40,176 bases of DNA, from contig DAOLIQ010000020.1 in assembly GCA_035328465.1 (NCBI GenBank), forward strand, positions 1-40,176, given 5' to 3'. Each line of letters opens with the position of its first letter. Within the stretch, counting starts at the first letter, position 1. Position numbers and translations under genes: made by a program. Origin of the DNA: JADJEI01 sp035328465. Lineage in GTDB: Bacteria > Bacteroidota > Ignavibacteria > Ignavibacteriales > Ignavibacteriaceae. The notes under the pieces are model-generated. The model was not told where the DNA came from. It saw only the letters and a program-made list of their open reading frames with translations, and ran no database searches. Shown here piece by piece: positions 18,575 to 26,551 of this stretch.

Positions 18575-18862
18575 ATGCCAAGATCAATTAAAAAAGGACC
18601 TTTTGTCAGCACCAAACTGTTTGAAAAAATTAAAAAGCTGAATGAAAGTAATCAAAAAAAAATTATTAAAACTTGGTCTCGTTCGTCAACTATTTTACCC
18701 GACTTTGTTGGACATACGATTGCTGTCCACAACGGCAACAAAATGATTCCAATTTATGTTACTGAAAATATGGTTGGTCATAAACTGGGTGAGTTTTCAC
18801 CTACAAGAATTTTCCGAGGACATCCAGGAACAAAAGCTGAAAAAGCTGCTAAAACAAATTAA
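18575..18862 (+). CDS. rpsS: Small ribosomal subunit protein uS19
   Basis: uS19 sits in the 30S head with uS13 and contacts the A-site tRNA region. The 95-residue protein starts PRSIKKGPFV and has VGHKLGEFSPTR near the C-terminus, both invariant signatures. It lies between rplB and rplV in standard order. Confidence 0.98.
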   Translation: MPRSIKKGPFVSTKLFEKIKKLNESNQKKIIKTWSRSSTILPDFVGHTIAVHNGNKMIPIYVTENMVGHKLGEFSPTRIFRGHPGTKAEKAAKTN

Positions 18863-18879
18863 AAAGGTCTCAAGTTATA

Positions 18880-19224
18880 ATGGAAGCAAAAGCAATACAC
18901 AGATATATAGGTTCATCCCCCAGGAAAATGAGGTTGGTAATCGATCTTATAAGAGGAATCAGGGTTGATAGAGCAATGGAAATTCTTCACTTTCAACCAA
19001 AGCATGCATCGAATGATGCTGAAAAAGTTTTAAGATCTGCTGTTTCAAACCTTATGAACGCAAATGAGACTCAGAGAATTGAACCTTCTGATCTTTATGT
19101 AAAAGAGGTATTTGTTGATCAAGGACCTACTTTAAAAAGAATTTCACCTGCCCCTATGGGTCGTGCTTATAAAATTAGAAAAAGATCTTGTCACTTAACA
19201 ATTGTGGTCGCCACAAAAGAATAA
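18880..19224 (+). CDS. rplV: Large ribosomal subunit protein uL22
   Basis: uL22 extends a beta hairpin into the peptide exit tunnel. The 114-residue protein has SPRKMRLVIDLIRG near the N-terminus and the tunnel hairpin with GPTLKRISPAPMGRAYKIRKR near the end. No insertion or deletion is obvious in the macrolide-related loop. An AAGGT ribosome binding site precedes the ATG. Confidence 0.97.
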   Translation: MEAKAIHRYIGSSPRKMRLVIDLIRGIRVDRAMEILHFQPKHASNDAEKVLRSAVSNLMNANETQRIEPSDLYVKEVFVDQGPTLKRISPAPMGRAYKIRKRSCHLTIVVATKE

Positions 19225-19240
19225 ATTAGGAGATAAATTT

Positions 19241-19882
19241 TTGGGACAAAAAACAAACCCGGTTGGATTAAGAGTTGGAATAATTAGAGGATGGGACTCT
19301 AATTGGTATGAAAATAAAAGTTATGCTCACAAGCTAAAAGAGGATTCTAAATTAAGAGCATACGTTAGAAACAGACTTAAAAAAGCCGGAATTTCCAGAA
19401 TCGTAATAGACAGAACTTCTAAAAATATTATTCTTACAATTTCTACATCAAGACCTGGAGTAGTCATTGGCAAAAGTGGAAAAGAAATAACACAGTTGGA
19501 ACAAGAATTAAAGCAAGTTACAGATAAGGATGTTAAGGTTCAGATAACTGAAATTAAGCGTCCAGAATTAGATGCCTATCTTGTGGCAGAAAATATTGCA
19601 ATGCAGCTATCCGGGCGTGTTTCTTTCAGGAGAGCTATGAAAATGGCTATCACATCTGCAATGAGAATGGGAGCTGAAGGAATCAGAATTATGTGTGCTG
19701 GAAGACTTGGTGGTGCTGAAATGGCTCGTACCGAGCAATACAAGCAAGGACGAATTCCGCTTCATACTTTGCGAGCAGATATTGATTATGCAAATGGAAG
19801 AGCTGAAACAGTCTATGGATCTATCGGAATTAAAGTATGGATTTGCCGCGGCGAAATTTTAGGCAAGAGAGTTTCAGAATAA
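19241..19882 (+). CDS. rpsC: Small ribosomal subunit protein uS3
   Basis: uS3 forms part of the mRNA entry channel and its helicase activity. I place the start at the TTG at 19241, because it gives the universal opening (M)GQKTNPVGLR and lies 8 nt after AGGAG (19228-19232). An in-frame ATG at 19202 would add 13 residues overlapping the rplV end and lacks family support. The 213-residue protein has a KH domain with GKSG at about 77-80 and the C-terminal block with ARTEQYKQGRIPLHTLRA. Confidence 0.95.
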   Translation: MGQKTNPVGLRVGIIRGWDSNWYENKSYAHKLKEDSKLRAYVRNRLKKAGISRIVIDRTSKNIILTISTSRPGVVIGKSGKEITQLEQELKQVTDKDVKVQITEIKRPELDAYLVAENIAMQLSGRVSFRRAMKMAITSAMRMGAEGIRIMCAGRLGGAEMARTEQYKQGRIPLHTLRADIDYANGRAETVYGSIGIKVWICRGEILGKRVSE

Positions 19883-19900
19883 AATACCGGAGAATTTAAA

Positions 19901-20320
19901 ATGTTAATGCCGAAAAGAGTTAAATTTAGAAAATCACAGCGCGGAAGAAGAAAAGGCAATGCTAAACGTGGAAGCTCCGTAGCTTTTGGTGATTTCGGAT
20001 TGAAAGCGCTCGAACCTGACTGGATAACAAGTAGACAAATTGAAGCTTGTCGAATTGCATTATCCAGAAAAATGAAAAGAGATGGAAAAGTTTGGATCAG
20101 AATTTTCCCTGATAAGCCTGTTTCTAAAAAACCACTCGAAACCAGAATGGGAAAAGGAAAAGGGGCACCTGAATTTTGGGTCGCAGTTATCAAACCAGGC
20201 AGAATTCTTTTCGAGGTGTCTGGTGTTACAAAGGATATCGCACTTGATGCATTCAGAACTTGTTCTTCCAAATTGCCGATAAAAACAAAGATGGTTGCAA
20301 GGCCAGATTACGAATCTTAA
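19901..20320 (+). CDS. rplP: Large ribosomal subunit protein uL16
   Basis: uL16 helps position aminoacyl-tRNA at the peptidyl transferase centre. The 139-residue protein starts MLMPKRVKFRKSQRGR, the family form, with a CCGGAG ribosome binding site upstream. The internal segment RMGKGKGAPEFWVAVIKPG is the signature of the family. It lies between rpsC and rpmC in standard order. Confidence 0.97.
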   Translation: MLMPKRVKFRKSQRGRRKGNAKRGSSVAFGDFGLKALEPDWITSRQIEACRIALSRKMKRDGKVWIRIFPDKPVSKKPLETRMGKGKGAPEFWVAVIKPGRILFEVSGVTKDIALDAFRTCSSKLPIKTKMVARPDYES

Positions 20321-20332
20321 TAGGAATTATCA

Positions 20333-20566
20333 ATGAAGATTTATGAAATTAAAGAGATGAATACCGATGAACTCCTCAAGAGAATTGAGGAAGAAGAAAA
20401 AAATATTATTGATTTGCGCTTCGCTCATCAACTAAAACAATTAACTAATACATCTAAATTAAAATTAGTGAAAAAAGACATCGCACGAATGAAGACTATT
20501 ATTAGAGAAAGGCAATTAGCTGAAATCAAAGCTTCAAAAGTTAAAAAAGAAGGAGCTGATTCATAA
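20333..20566 (+). CDS. rpmC: Large ribosomal subunit protein uL29
   Basis: uL29 is a small helical protein at the tunnel exit next to uL23. The 77-residue sequence has the expected EIKEMNTDELLKRIEEEEK helix, the LRFAHQLKQLTNTSKLK motif, and the second helix with VKKDIARMKTIIRERQL. The C-terminus carries about ten extra charged residues. Its stop codon overlaps the rpsQ start by one base (TAATG). Confidence 0.95.
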   Translation: MKIYEIKEMNTDELLKRIEEEEKNIIDLRFAHQLKQLTNTSKLKLVKKDIARMKTIIRERQLAEIKASKVKKEGADS

Positions 20567-20826
20567 TGACGACAGAACGCCCATTGAGAAAAACAAGAAC
20601 CGGTGTCGTAGTTAGTAATAAAATGGATAAAACCATTACAGTTGCCATCGAAAGAAAAGTACCTCATCCAAAGTATAAAAAATATTTCAAAAAAACTACC
20701 AAACTTATGGCTCATGATGAAAAAAATGAATGCGCCCCGGGTGATAAAGTTAAAATAATGGAAACCAGACCGCTTAGTTTGAGAAAAAAATGGCGCTTAG
20801 TTGAAATTGTTGAAAAAGCCAAATAG
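20566..20826 (+). CDS. rpsQ: Small ribosomal subunit protein uS17
   Basis: uS17 is an early-binding OB-fold protein of the 30S body. The 86-residue protein starts with RPLRKTRTGVVVSNKMDKTI and has the HPKYKKYFKKTTKLMAHDE segment and the ETRPLSLRKKWRLVEI ending of the family. The start overlaps the rpmC stop by one base, so translation is coupled. It closes the S10 set. Confidence 0.97.
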   Translation: MTTERPLRKTRTGVVVSNKMDKTITVAIERKVPHPKYKKYFKKTTKLMAHDEKNECAPGDKVKIMETRPLSLRKKWRLVEIVEKAK

Positions 20827-20844
20827 TAATACGGAGTAATAAAG

Positions 20845-21213
20845 ATGATTCAAGAAGAAACAAATTTAGTGGTTGCTGATAATTCGGGCGCAAAGAAAGT
20901 TCGGTGCATCAGAGTCTTGGGTGGAAGCGGCAGGCAATACGCAAGCCTTGGTGATTTGATTGTGGTAGCAGTTAAAACAGCTATCCCAAAGGGTGGTGTA
21001 AAAAAAGGTGAAGTATCCCGTGCAGTAATTGTGCGAACAAAAAAAGAAGTTAGAAGAAAAGATGGCTCTTATATCAGGTTCGATGAAAATGCAGCAGTTC
21101 TTTTAAACGCTCAGGGCGAACCCAGAGGTACCAGAATTTTTGGACCCGTTGCAAGAGAATTAAGAGATAAACAGTTTATGAAAATAATTTCATTAGCTCC
21201 AGAAGTATTATAA
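20845..21213 (+). CDS. rplN: Large ribosomal subunit protein uL14
   Basis: uL14 lies at the subunit interface and is the binding site of the silencing factor RsfS. The 122-residue protein has the family opening MIQEETNLVVADNSGAKK and ends GPVARELRDKQFMKIISLAPEVL, both typical. It starts the spc set without any visible promoter, 18 nt after rpsQ. Confidence 0.98.
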   Translation: MIQEETNLVVADNSGAKKVRCIRVLGGSGRQYASLGDLIVVAVKTAIPKGGVKKGEVSRAVIVRTKKEVRRKDGSYIRFDENAAVLLNAQGEPRGTRIFGPVARELRDKQFMKIISLAPEVL

Positions 21214-21225
21214 ATCGGAAGTAAG

Positions 21226-21549
21226 ATGAGAATTAGAAAAAATGACAATGTAATGGTAATTAGCGGAAATGATCGCGGTAAATCTGGAAAAGTTCTTAAA
21301 GTTTTTCCCAAAGAAAACCGTGTTATCATAGAAGGTATCAATCTTCGTAAACGCCACACTAAACCAAATCAGAAAAGCCCGCAAGGTGGTATTTTAGAAA
21401 AAGAAGCGCCGATAAATTCTTCTAACGTTATGGTGATAGATCCAAAAACCGGCGAACCAACAAGAATCGGTTCAAAAATTATTCTTGATGAAAAAACCGG
21501 CAAGAAAAAAATTACGAGAGTTAGTAAAATAAGCGGCGAAATGCTCTAA
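21226..21549 (+). CDS. rplX: Large ribosomal subunit protein uL24
   Basis: uL24 is an assembly starter for the 50S subunit. The 107-residue protein contains the KOW motif NDNVMVISGNDRGKSGKVLKV near the N-terminus, followed by NLRKRHTKPNQ and the usual GGILEKEAPIN segment. A GGAAG ribosome binding site stands before the ATG. Normal length. Confidence 0.97.
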   Translation: MRIRKNDNVMVISGNDRGKSGKVLKVFPKENRVIIEGINLRKRHTKPNQKSPQGGILEKEAPINSSNVMVIDPKTGEPTRIGSKIILDEKTGKKKITRVSKISGEML

Positions 21550-21575
21550 TATTATAATTAAAGTTTGAATTAAGA

Positions 21576-22241
21576 ATGGCAGAGAAAAAACAAAAAACAG
21601 TTACTGAAGAAAAATCTTCTAAAAAAACAAAAAAAGAACTTTCTGAAGGGAAGGCTGCTTCAAGTGAAAAAGAAACAAGAGTTCCTTCTCGCTTGGGTAT
21701 GATTTACAAATCAGAAATCATTCCCACTCTGATGAAGAAGTTCAAGTACAAAAGTGTTATGCAAGTTCCTAAAATAGTTAAGGTTGTTGTTAATATGGGT
21801 GTTGGTGAAGCAGTTAATGATCAAAAACTTCTAGAGCAAGCAGTAAAAGAACTTGAAACTATAGTTGGTCAGAAGGCTAGTATTAGAAAGGCTAAAAAAT
21901 CGATATCTAATTTCAAGCTTAGAGAAGGTGTTAACATTGGTGCTATGGTCACTTTGCGAAAAGACAGAATGTATGAACTTCTTGACAGATTAATAAATGT
22001 TGCATTACCGCGTGTTCGTGATTTTAGAGGCCTTTCCGATAAGTCTTTTGATGGGCGTGGTAATTATTCATTAGGAATTAAAGAGCAAATAATTTTCCCT
22101 GAGATAAATTCAGATAAGGTTACAAAAGTATTAGGTATGGACATCACAATTGTGACTACAGCTAAAAACGATTCGGAGGCTTTCGAGTTACTTAAGGCTT
22201 TCGGTATTCCATTTAGAAAAAAAGAAATTAAAACAGCATAG
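21576..22241 (+). CDS. rplE: Large ribosomal subunit protein uL5 with N-terminal extension
   Basis: uL5 binds 5S rRNA and contacts P-site tRNA. The protein has 221 residues where about 180 is usual. The family core begins near residue 39 (RLGMIYKSEIIPTL, then YKSVMQVPKIVKVVVNMGVGEA). Residues 1-38 are a lysine/glutamate/serine-rich tail without family similarity, probably disordered. No strong Shine-Dalgarno sequence precedes the ATG at 21576. An internal start at M42 has no ribosome binding site either, and the extension is in frame with no stop, so I keep the long form with moderate doubt. Confidence 0.92.
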   Translation: MAEKKQKTVTEEKSSKKTKKELSEGKAASSEKETRVPSRLGMIYKSEIIPTLMKKFKYKSVMQVPKIVKVVVNMGVGEAVNDQKLLEQAVKELETIVGQKASIRKAKKSISNFKLREGVNIGAMVTLRKDRMYELLDRLINVALPRVRDFRGLSDKSFDGRGNYSLGIKEQIIFPEINSDKVTKVLGMDITIVTTAKNDSEAFELLKAFGIPFRKKEIKTA

Positions 22242-22250
22242 GAAAAGTTT

Positions 22251-22520
22251 ATGGCAAGAAAAAGCTTACTGGCACGTGAAGAAAAAAGAAGAAGACTTTC
22301 TGAAAAGTATCGTACTTTGAGAGAAGAATTAAAAAAGAAGGGTGATTATGAAGCACTTCAGGAGCTTCCTAAAAATTCTTCCCCAGTCAGGCTAATGAAT
22401 AGATGTATGATGACAGGCAGAGCAAGATCTTTCTATCGAAAGTTCGGAGTTTCCAGGCTTGTTTTAAGAGAAATGGCATTACGGGGCGAAATTCCCGGAT
22501 TAAAAAAATCAAGTTGGTAG
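22251..22520 (+). CDS. rpsN: Small ribosomal subunit protein uS14 (zinc-free form)
   Basis: uS14 is part of the 30S head. The 89-residue protein is the longer type without the two CxxC zinc pairs: only one cysteine is seen, in NRCMMTGRARSFYRKFG. It ends REMALRGEIPGLKKSSW, the universal C-terminus. It is 9 nt after rplE. The same ribosome uses a zinc-binding uS4, so zinc and zinc-free paralogue types are mixed. Confidence 0.98.
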   Translation: MARKSLLAREEKRRRLSEKYRTLREELKKKGDYEALQELPKNSSPVRLMNRCMMTGRARSFYRKFGVSRLVLREMALRGEIPGLKKSSW

Positions 22521-22532
22521 AAGGAGAAAAAA

Positions 22533-22928
22533 ATGGCTGTAACAGATCCGATATCAGATTTATTAACTAGAATTAGAAACGCTTCTAGAGCAAAGCATCT
22601 TCGAGTGGATATTCCATCCTCGAATATGAAGAAGCAACTCGTCAGCATTTTGAAAGAACAAAATTTTGTTGAAGACTTCACTGAAATTGAGGATACTAAA
22701 CAAAATATATTAAGAGTAGTTCTTAAGTACAGAAATGGTGTTCCTGCAATTTCGGGATTAAGAAGAGTTAGTACTCCTGGATTAAGAATTTATAAGAATG
22801 CTGATAAACTTCCACGTGTATATAATGGCTTAGGTGTTGCTGTTATTTCTACATCCAAAGGTCTGCTAACAGACAAGCAAGCTAAGACCCAGGCAATCGG
22901 TGGCGAAGTTGTTTGCTATATATGGTAA
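22533..22928 (+). CDS. rpsH: Small ribosomal subunit protein uS8
   Basis: uS8 is a central 30S assembly protein and, in E. coli, the repressor of the spc operon. The 131-residue protein starts AVTDPISDLLTRIRNA and ends with the ISTSKGLLTDKQAKTQAIGGEVVCYIW block, both diagnostic. AAGGAGAAAAAA is a strong ribosome binding site. I see no clear S8-binding mimic in the short gap before rplE. Confidence 0.98.
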   Translation: MAVTDPISDLLTRIRNASRAKHLRVDIPSSNMKKQLVSILKEQNFVEDFTEIEDTKQNILRVVLKYRNGVPAISGLRRVSTPGLRIYKNADKLPRVYNGLGVAVISTSKGLLTDKQAKTQAIGGEVVCYIW

Positions 22929-22952
22929 AATTTTATTGAATGGAGAATTAAA

Positions 22953-23492
22953 TTGTCAAGAATCGGTAAAAAAATAATAGTAGTTCCAAAGGGTGTAACT
23001 ATAAACCTTAATGGGTTACAGATAAAAGTTAAGGGTCCCAAAGGGGAGCTAACACATTTTATCCACCCAAGTATGAAGGTGGTGGTAAAGGATTCTGAAA
23101 TTACAGTGGAACGCCCAAATGATCTTAAAGAAAATAAAGCATTGCACGGGTTAACTAGAGCATTAATTCAGAATATGGTAACTGGTGTAACAGAAGAATA
23201 TTCGAAAAGTTTGGACATTATTGGCGTTGGTTACAAAGCCGAATTAAAAGGAAATAACCTGTTGTTTAGTATTGGATTTTCCCATCCGATATTTTTTATG
23301 CCGCCGGAGGGGGTTAAACTTCAAGCTCCAACTCCCAATGCCATAACGATCTCAGGTGTTGATAAACAATTAGTTGGATTAGTTGCAGCTAAAATAAGAT
23401 CAATCCGTAAACCTGAACCCTACAAAGGTAAAGGTATCAAATATTCAAATGAACAGATCAGAAGAAAAGCTGGTAAAACTGCCGGTAAGTAA
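22953..23492 (+). CDS. rplF: Large ribosomal subunit protein uL6
   Basis: uL6 lies at the base of the L7/L12 stalk near the sarcin-ricin loop. The gene starts with TTG, which gives the family opening (M)SRIGKKIIVVPKGV and follows TGGAGA. The 179-residue protein contains the two repeated L6 domains and the signature PEPYKGKGIKYSNEQIRRKAGK near the C-terminus. Confidence 0.97.
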   Translation: MSRIGKKIIVVPKGVTINLNGLQIKVKGPKGELTHFIHPSMKVVVKDSEITVERPNDLKENKALHGLTRALIQNMVTGVTEEYSKSLDIIGVGYKAELKGNNLLFSIGFSHPIFFMPPEGVKLQAPTPNAITISGVDKQLVGLVAAKIRSIRKPEPYKGKGIKYSNEQIRRKAGKTAGK

Positions 23493-23510
23493 CAGAAGGA
23501 AAGATTATTT

Positions 23511-23876
23511 ATGATTAAGAAAAACAATAATAAACGACTACGTTCCAAAACAAAAATAAGAAATAAGATTTCCGGAACACAGGAAACTCCCCGATTAACT
23601 GTTTATAGAAGTCTTAATAATATTTATGCACAAATCATTGATGATACTACTGGTAAAACGTTGGTGGCAGCTTCCTCATTGTCCAAAGATATTGCAGAAG
23701 AATTAAAAACCACCAAAGGTAAAGCAGCAAAAAGCAAATTAGTTGGAAATTTAGTCGCCTCTAAGGCGATTGAGCAAAAAATTAGCTCAGTAGTTTTTGA
23801 TCGTAACGGATATCGTTATCATGGAAGAATACAGGCTGTTGCCGAAGGTGCTCGTGAGAAAGGACTAAAGTTTTAA
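23511..23876 (+). CDS. rplR: Large ribosomal subunit protein uL18
   Basis: uL18 binds 5S rRNA together with uL5. The 121-residue protein has the basic N-terminal arm, then GTQETPRLTVYRSLNNIYAQIIDD, and the ending DRNGYRYHGRIQAVAEGAREKGLKF, all typical. An AGAAGGAAAG ribosome binding site precedes the ATG. It is followed, unusually, by a tRNA gene rather than directly by rpsE. Confidence 0.97.
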   Translation: MIKKNNNKRLRSKTKIRNKISGTQETPRLTVYRSLNNIYAQIIDDTTGKTLVAASSLSKDIAEELKTTKGKAAKSKLVGNLVASKAIEQKISSVVFDRNGYRYHGRIQAVAEGAREKGLKF

Positions 23877-23895
23877 TGCCGGACATGTTTTCTAA

Positions 23896-23966
23896 TGCCG
23901 GGTCGTCTAATGGCAGGACTACGCCCTTTGGAGGCGTCTGCAGAGGTTCGAGTCCTCTCCCGGCAG
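23896..23966 (+). tRNA. tRNA-Gln (anticodon TTG) inside the spc operon
   Basis: A full cloverleaf is present. The acceptor is TGCCGGG/CCCGGCA (23896-23902 and 23959-23965) with discriminator G23966, as expected for glutamine. The anticodon stem ACGCC/GGCGT (23921-23925 and 23933-23937) surrounds loop CTTTGGA, with anticodon TTG at 23928-23930. The T stem is AGAGG/CCTCT around TTCGAGT. CCA is not encoded. It lies in the same direction between rplR and rpsE, 19 nt after the rplR stop. Confidence 0.95.
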
Positions 23967-24020
23967 CAAATAATTATTTAAATATCACTATTATTATAAA
24001 TGTAGATTACGGAGTGAAGC

Positions 24021-24527
24021 TTGAAAACCATTAAATCAACCGAAGTTGAAGGTTTAAAAGAAAAAGTTGTACACATAAACAGAGTGGCTAAAGTTGTTAA
24101 GGGTGGTAGAAGATTTAGCTTCAATGCTATTGTTGTTGTTGGAAATGGTAACGGCGTTGTTGGTGTAGGACTTGGTAAAGCCAACGAAGTTACTGATGCT
24201 ATATCAAAGGGTGTGGATGACGCTAAAAAAAGTCTTGTAAAAGTTTCTCTTATCAAAGGAACTGTTGCTCATCAGATAATTGGAAAATTTGGCGCAGGCA
24301 AAGTACTTTTAAAACCAGCTACACCTGGAACAGGTTTGATTGCCGGTGGTGGAGTTCGTGCAGTTCTTGAGGCCGCCGGAATTACTGATATATTAACAAA
24401 ATCACTTGGATCAAGTAATCCACATAATCAGGTAAAAGCCACATTGAATGGCCTATTAAATCAGATTGACGCACGCTCCATGGCGCAAAAACGCGGTATG
24501 GCAGTCTCTGAATTATTTATTTCTTAA
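24021..24527 (+). CDS. rpsE: Small ribosomal subunit protein uS5
   Basis: uS5 helps form the mRNA entry site and affects decoding accuracy. The gene starts with TTG 6 nt after GGAG; no ATG lies in a fitting place. The 168-residue protein has the double-stranded RNA-binding-like domain with KVVKGGRRFSFNAIVVVGNG, the loop that carries spectinomycin-related residues. The C-terminal domain with GGVRAVLEAAGI follows. It is separated from rplR by the tRNA-Gln gene. Confidence 0.96.
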   Translation: MKTIKSTEVEGLKEKVVHINRVAKVVKGGRRFSFNAIVVVGNGNGVVGVGLGKANEVTDAISKGVDDAKKSLVKVSLIKGTVAHQIIGKFGAGKVLLKPATPGTGLIAGGGVRAVLEAAGITDILTKSLGSSNPHNQVKATLNGLLNQIDARSMAQKRGMAVSELFIS

Positions 24528-24537
24528 TGGAGACAGT

Positions 24538-24723
24538 ATGAGTAAAATTAAGGTTACGCAGATTAGAAGTATTATCGATAGACCAAAGGATCAGAAACGC
24601 ACTATTGAAGCTTTAGGCCTTGGTCGTCCAAATTATTGGAAGGTGCACAACGACACTCCACAAATTCGTGGCATGGTTAGAAAAGTAGATCATTTAGTAA
24701 AAGTTGAAGAAATAAAAGAATAG
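24538..24723 (+). CDS. rpmD: Large ribosomal subunit protein uL30
   Basis: uL30 is a small 50S protein. The ATG at 24538 follows TGGAGACAGT and gives a 61-residue protein with the family segments KVTQIRSIIDRPKDQKRTI and LGRPNYWKVHNDTPQIRGMV. An in-frame ATG at 24466 would lie inside rpsE and add residues without family similarity, so I rejected it. Confidence 0.96.
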   Translation: MSKIKVTQIRSIIDRPKDQKRTIEALGLGRPNYWKVHNDTPQIRGMVRKVDHLVKVEEIKE

Positions 24724-24738
24724 ACAAAAGGTTCAATA

Positions 24739-25197
24739 ATGGATATATTAAGTAATCTTAAATACGCAGAAGGATCAAGGAAAAAACGAAAACGCGTAGG
24801 GCGCGGCGAAGGCTCTGGTCATGGCGGAACTGCAACGAAAGGTATGAATGGACAGCTTTCAAGGTCAGGTGCAAAAAAGCGTGCATGGTTCGAAGGTGGG
24901 CAAATGCCGTTGCAAAGAAGAATTCCAAAACATGGCTTCACCAGTCCTTTTAAAGTTTATTCACAGGTGGTTAATTTAAGTTCGATACAAAAACTAGTAG
25001 ATGAAAAAAAAATTGATGTGTCATCCGTTGACATTGCCTCGCTTAAAAAATACGGTTTAATCAAAAGTTTGAATAAACCCGTAAAAATTTTAGGTAACGG
25101 GAATTTCACTTCAAAACTTCACCTTGAGGCAAATGCTTTCAGCCAATCGGCAAAACAAAAAATTGAAGAAGCCGGCGGCTCTATTAAAACGATTTAA
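24739..25197 (+). CDS. rplO: Large ribosomal subunit protein uL15
   Basis: uL15 joins late in 50S assembly. The 152-residue protein has the glycine- and arginine-rich N-terminal extension with RVGRGEGSGHGGTATKG, then FEGGQMPLQRRIPKHGF, and a globular C-terminal half ending with the AGGSIKTI form. It stands between rpmD and secY, with 11 nt before the latter. Confidence 0.97.
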   Translation: MDILSNLKYAEGSRKKRKRVGRGEGSGHGGTATKGMNGQLSRSGAKKRAWFEGGQMPLQRRIPKHGFTSPFKVYSQVVNLSSIQKLVDEKKIDVSSVDIASLKKYGLIKSLNKPVKILGNGNFTSKLHLEANAFSQSAKQKIEEAGGSIKTI

Positions 25198-25208
25198 GCA
25201 GAAAATAA

Positions 25209-26543
25209 ATGTCAAGACTTACAGAAACATTTAGAAATATTTTTAAGATTCACGAACTTCGCCAGAGAATTTTATACACTTTGGCTTTGCTTTTTATTGT
25301 CAGATTAGGTTCTCATCTAACCATCCCCGGCGTTGACGCTGTTCTGCTGGCAGAAAGTATGAAGAACCAAACATCCGATAATTTATTTGCATTATACGAT
25401 TTGTTTGTTGGAGGCGCCTTCCATAATGCTGCAATTTTTGCACTTGGAATTATGCCTTACATTTCAGCCTCTATCATTCTTCAGTTACTTGGTGCTGTTG
25501 TTCCTTATTTTCAAAAACTGCAGCAGGAAGGGGAAGAGGGACGAAAGAAAATAACACAGCTTACTCGTTATGGTACTGTATTAATTTCCGGGATGCAAGC
25601 CTGGGGTGTAACTGTAAGATTATTGAATATGAATGTTCAAGGAATTCCGATTGTACCGGACGGCGTAAACGGAATTTTTTGGGTATTATCAACTATAATA
25701 ATTTTAACTTCCGGTACTATATTAATGATGTGGATGGGTGAACAAATCACCGAGCGTGGAATTGGCAATGGCATCTCATTAATCATTTTTATTGGAATCA
25801 TTGCAAGATTTCCATTTGCAATTTTAGATGAATACAGATTAATTTCATCCGGTACAAGAAGTCTTGTTATTGAAATTGTTATCTGGGCTTTAATGGCTAT
25901 GATTATTGCAGGTGTAGTGCTTGTAACTCAAGGCACAAGAAGAATTCCTGTTCAGTACGCGAAGAGAGTCGTTGGAAGAAAAATTTATGGAGGCGTAACT
26001 CAATATATTCCATTACGAGTAAACACTGCCGGAGTTATGCCTATAATTTTTGCTCAGTCCATAATGTTTATTCCGAATACGGTACTTTCATTTTTCCCTG
26101 ATAATGAATTTTTAGTAAATTTAGCCGGTTATTTCCAGTATCAATCCCCAGTTTACTCATTCTTGTACGCTTTGATGATAATATTTTTCACTTACTTTTA
26201 TACTGCTATCGCTTTCAACCCAAAAGATGTTGCTGACAATATGAAAAAACAAGGTGGGTTTATTCCCGGCATCAGACCCGGCAAACAAACATCCGATTTT
26301 ATTGATAATATTTTGACTAAGATTACTTTACCGGGATCAGTTTTCTTAGCCATTATAGCAATACTTCCTGCATTCGTTTCAGCCTGGGGAGTTTCGGGTC
26401 AGTTCGCACAATTCTTTGGCGGGACTAGTTTGTTGATTGTCGTTGGTGTTGCCCTTGATACACTGCAGCAAATAGAATCACATCTTTTAATGCGGCATTA
26501 CGATGGTTTTATGAAATCTGGTAAGATCAGAGGAAGAAGATAA
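25209..26543 (+). CDS. secY: Protein translocase subunit SecY
   Basis: SecY is the protein-conducting channel of the inner membrane, partner of SecE encoded at the start of the window. The 444-residue protein shows about ten hydrophobic segments, starting at residues 20-40. It has the plug-region segment FALYDLFVGGAFHNAAIFALGIMPYISASI and the cytosolic loop with TRRIPVQYAKRVVGRK. The C-terminus HYDGFMKSGKIRGRR is the family ending. Located after rplO as in most bacteria; adk, usual next in many phyla, is absent. Confidence 0.97.
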   Translation: MSRLTETFRNIFKIHELRQRILYTLALLFIVRLGSHLTIPGVDAVLLAESMKNQTSDNLFALYDLFVGGAFHNAAIFALGIMPYISASIILQLLGAVVPYFQKLQQEGEEGRKKITQLTRYGTVLISGMQAWGVTVRLLNMNVQGIPIVPDGVNGIFWVLSTIIILTSGTILMMWMGEQITERGIGNGISLIIFIGIIARFPFAILDEYRLISSGTRSLVIEIVIWALMAMIIAGVVLVTQGTRRIPVQYAKRVVGRKIYGGVTQYIPLRVNTAGVMPIIFAQSIMFIPNTVLSFFPDNEFLVNLAGYFQYQSPVYSFLYALMIIFFTYFYTAIAFNPKDVADNMKKQGGFIPGIRPGKQTSDFIDNILTKITLPGSVFLAIIAILPAFVSAWGVSGQFAQFFGGTSLLIVVGVALDTLQQIESHLLMRHYDGFMKSGKIRGRR

Positions 26544-26551
26544 TTTGACTT

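Noticed and set aside
19202..19240. N-terminally extended rpsC from the ATG at 19202
   Set aside because: It overlaps the end of rplV and adds residues absent from the family; the TTG at 19241 has a proper ribosome binding site and gives the universal start.
23877..24020. tRNA-Gln as an attachment site of an integrated element
   Set aside because: No integrase gene, no foreign segment and no repeat of the tRNA 3' end nearby; both sides are intact ribosomal-protein genes.
24466..24537. N-terminally extended rpmD from an ATG inside rpsE
   Set aside because: The added residues have no L30 similarity; the ATG at 24538 has a good ribosome binding site and gives the normal 61-residue protein.
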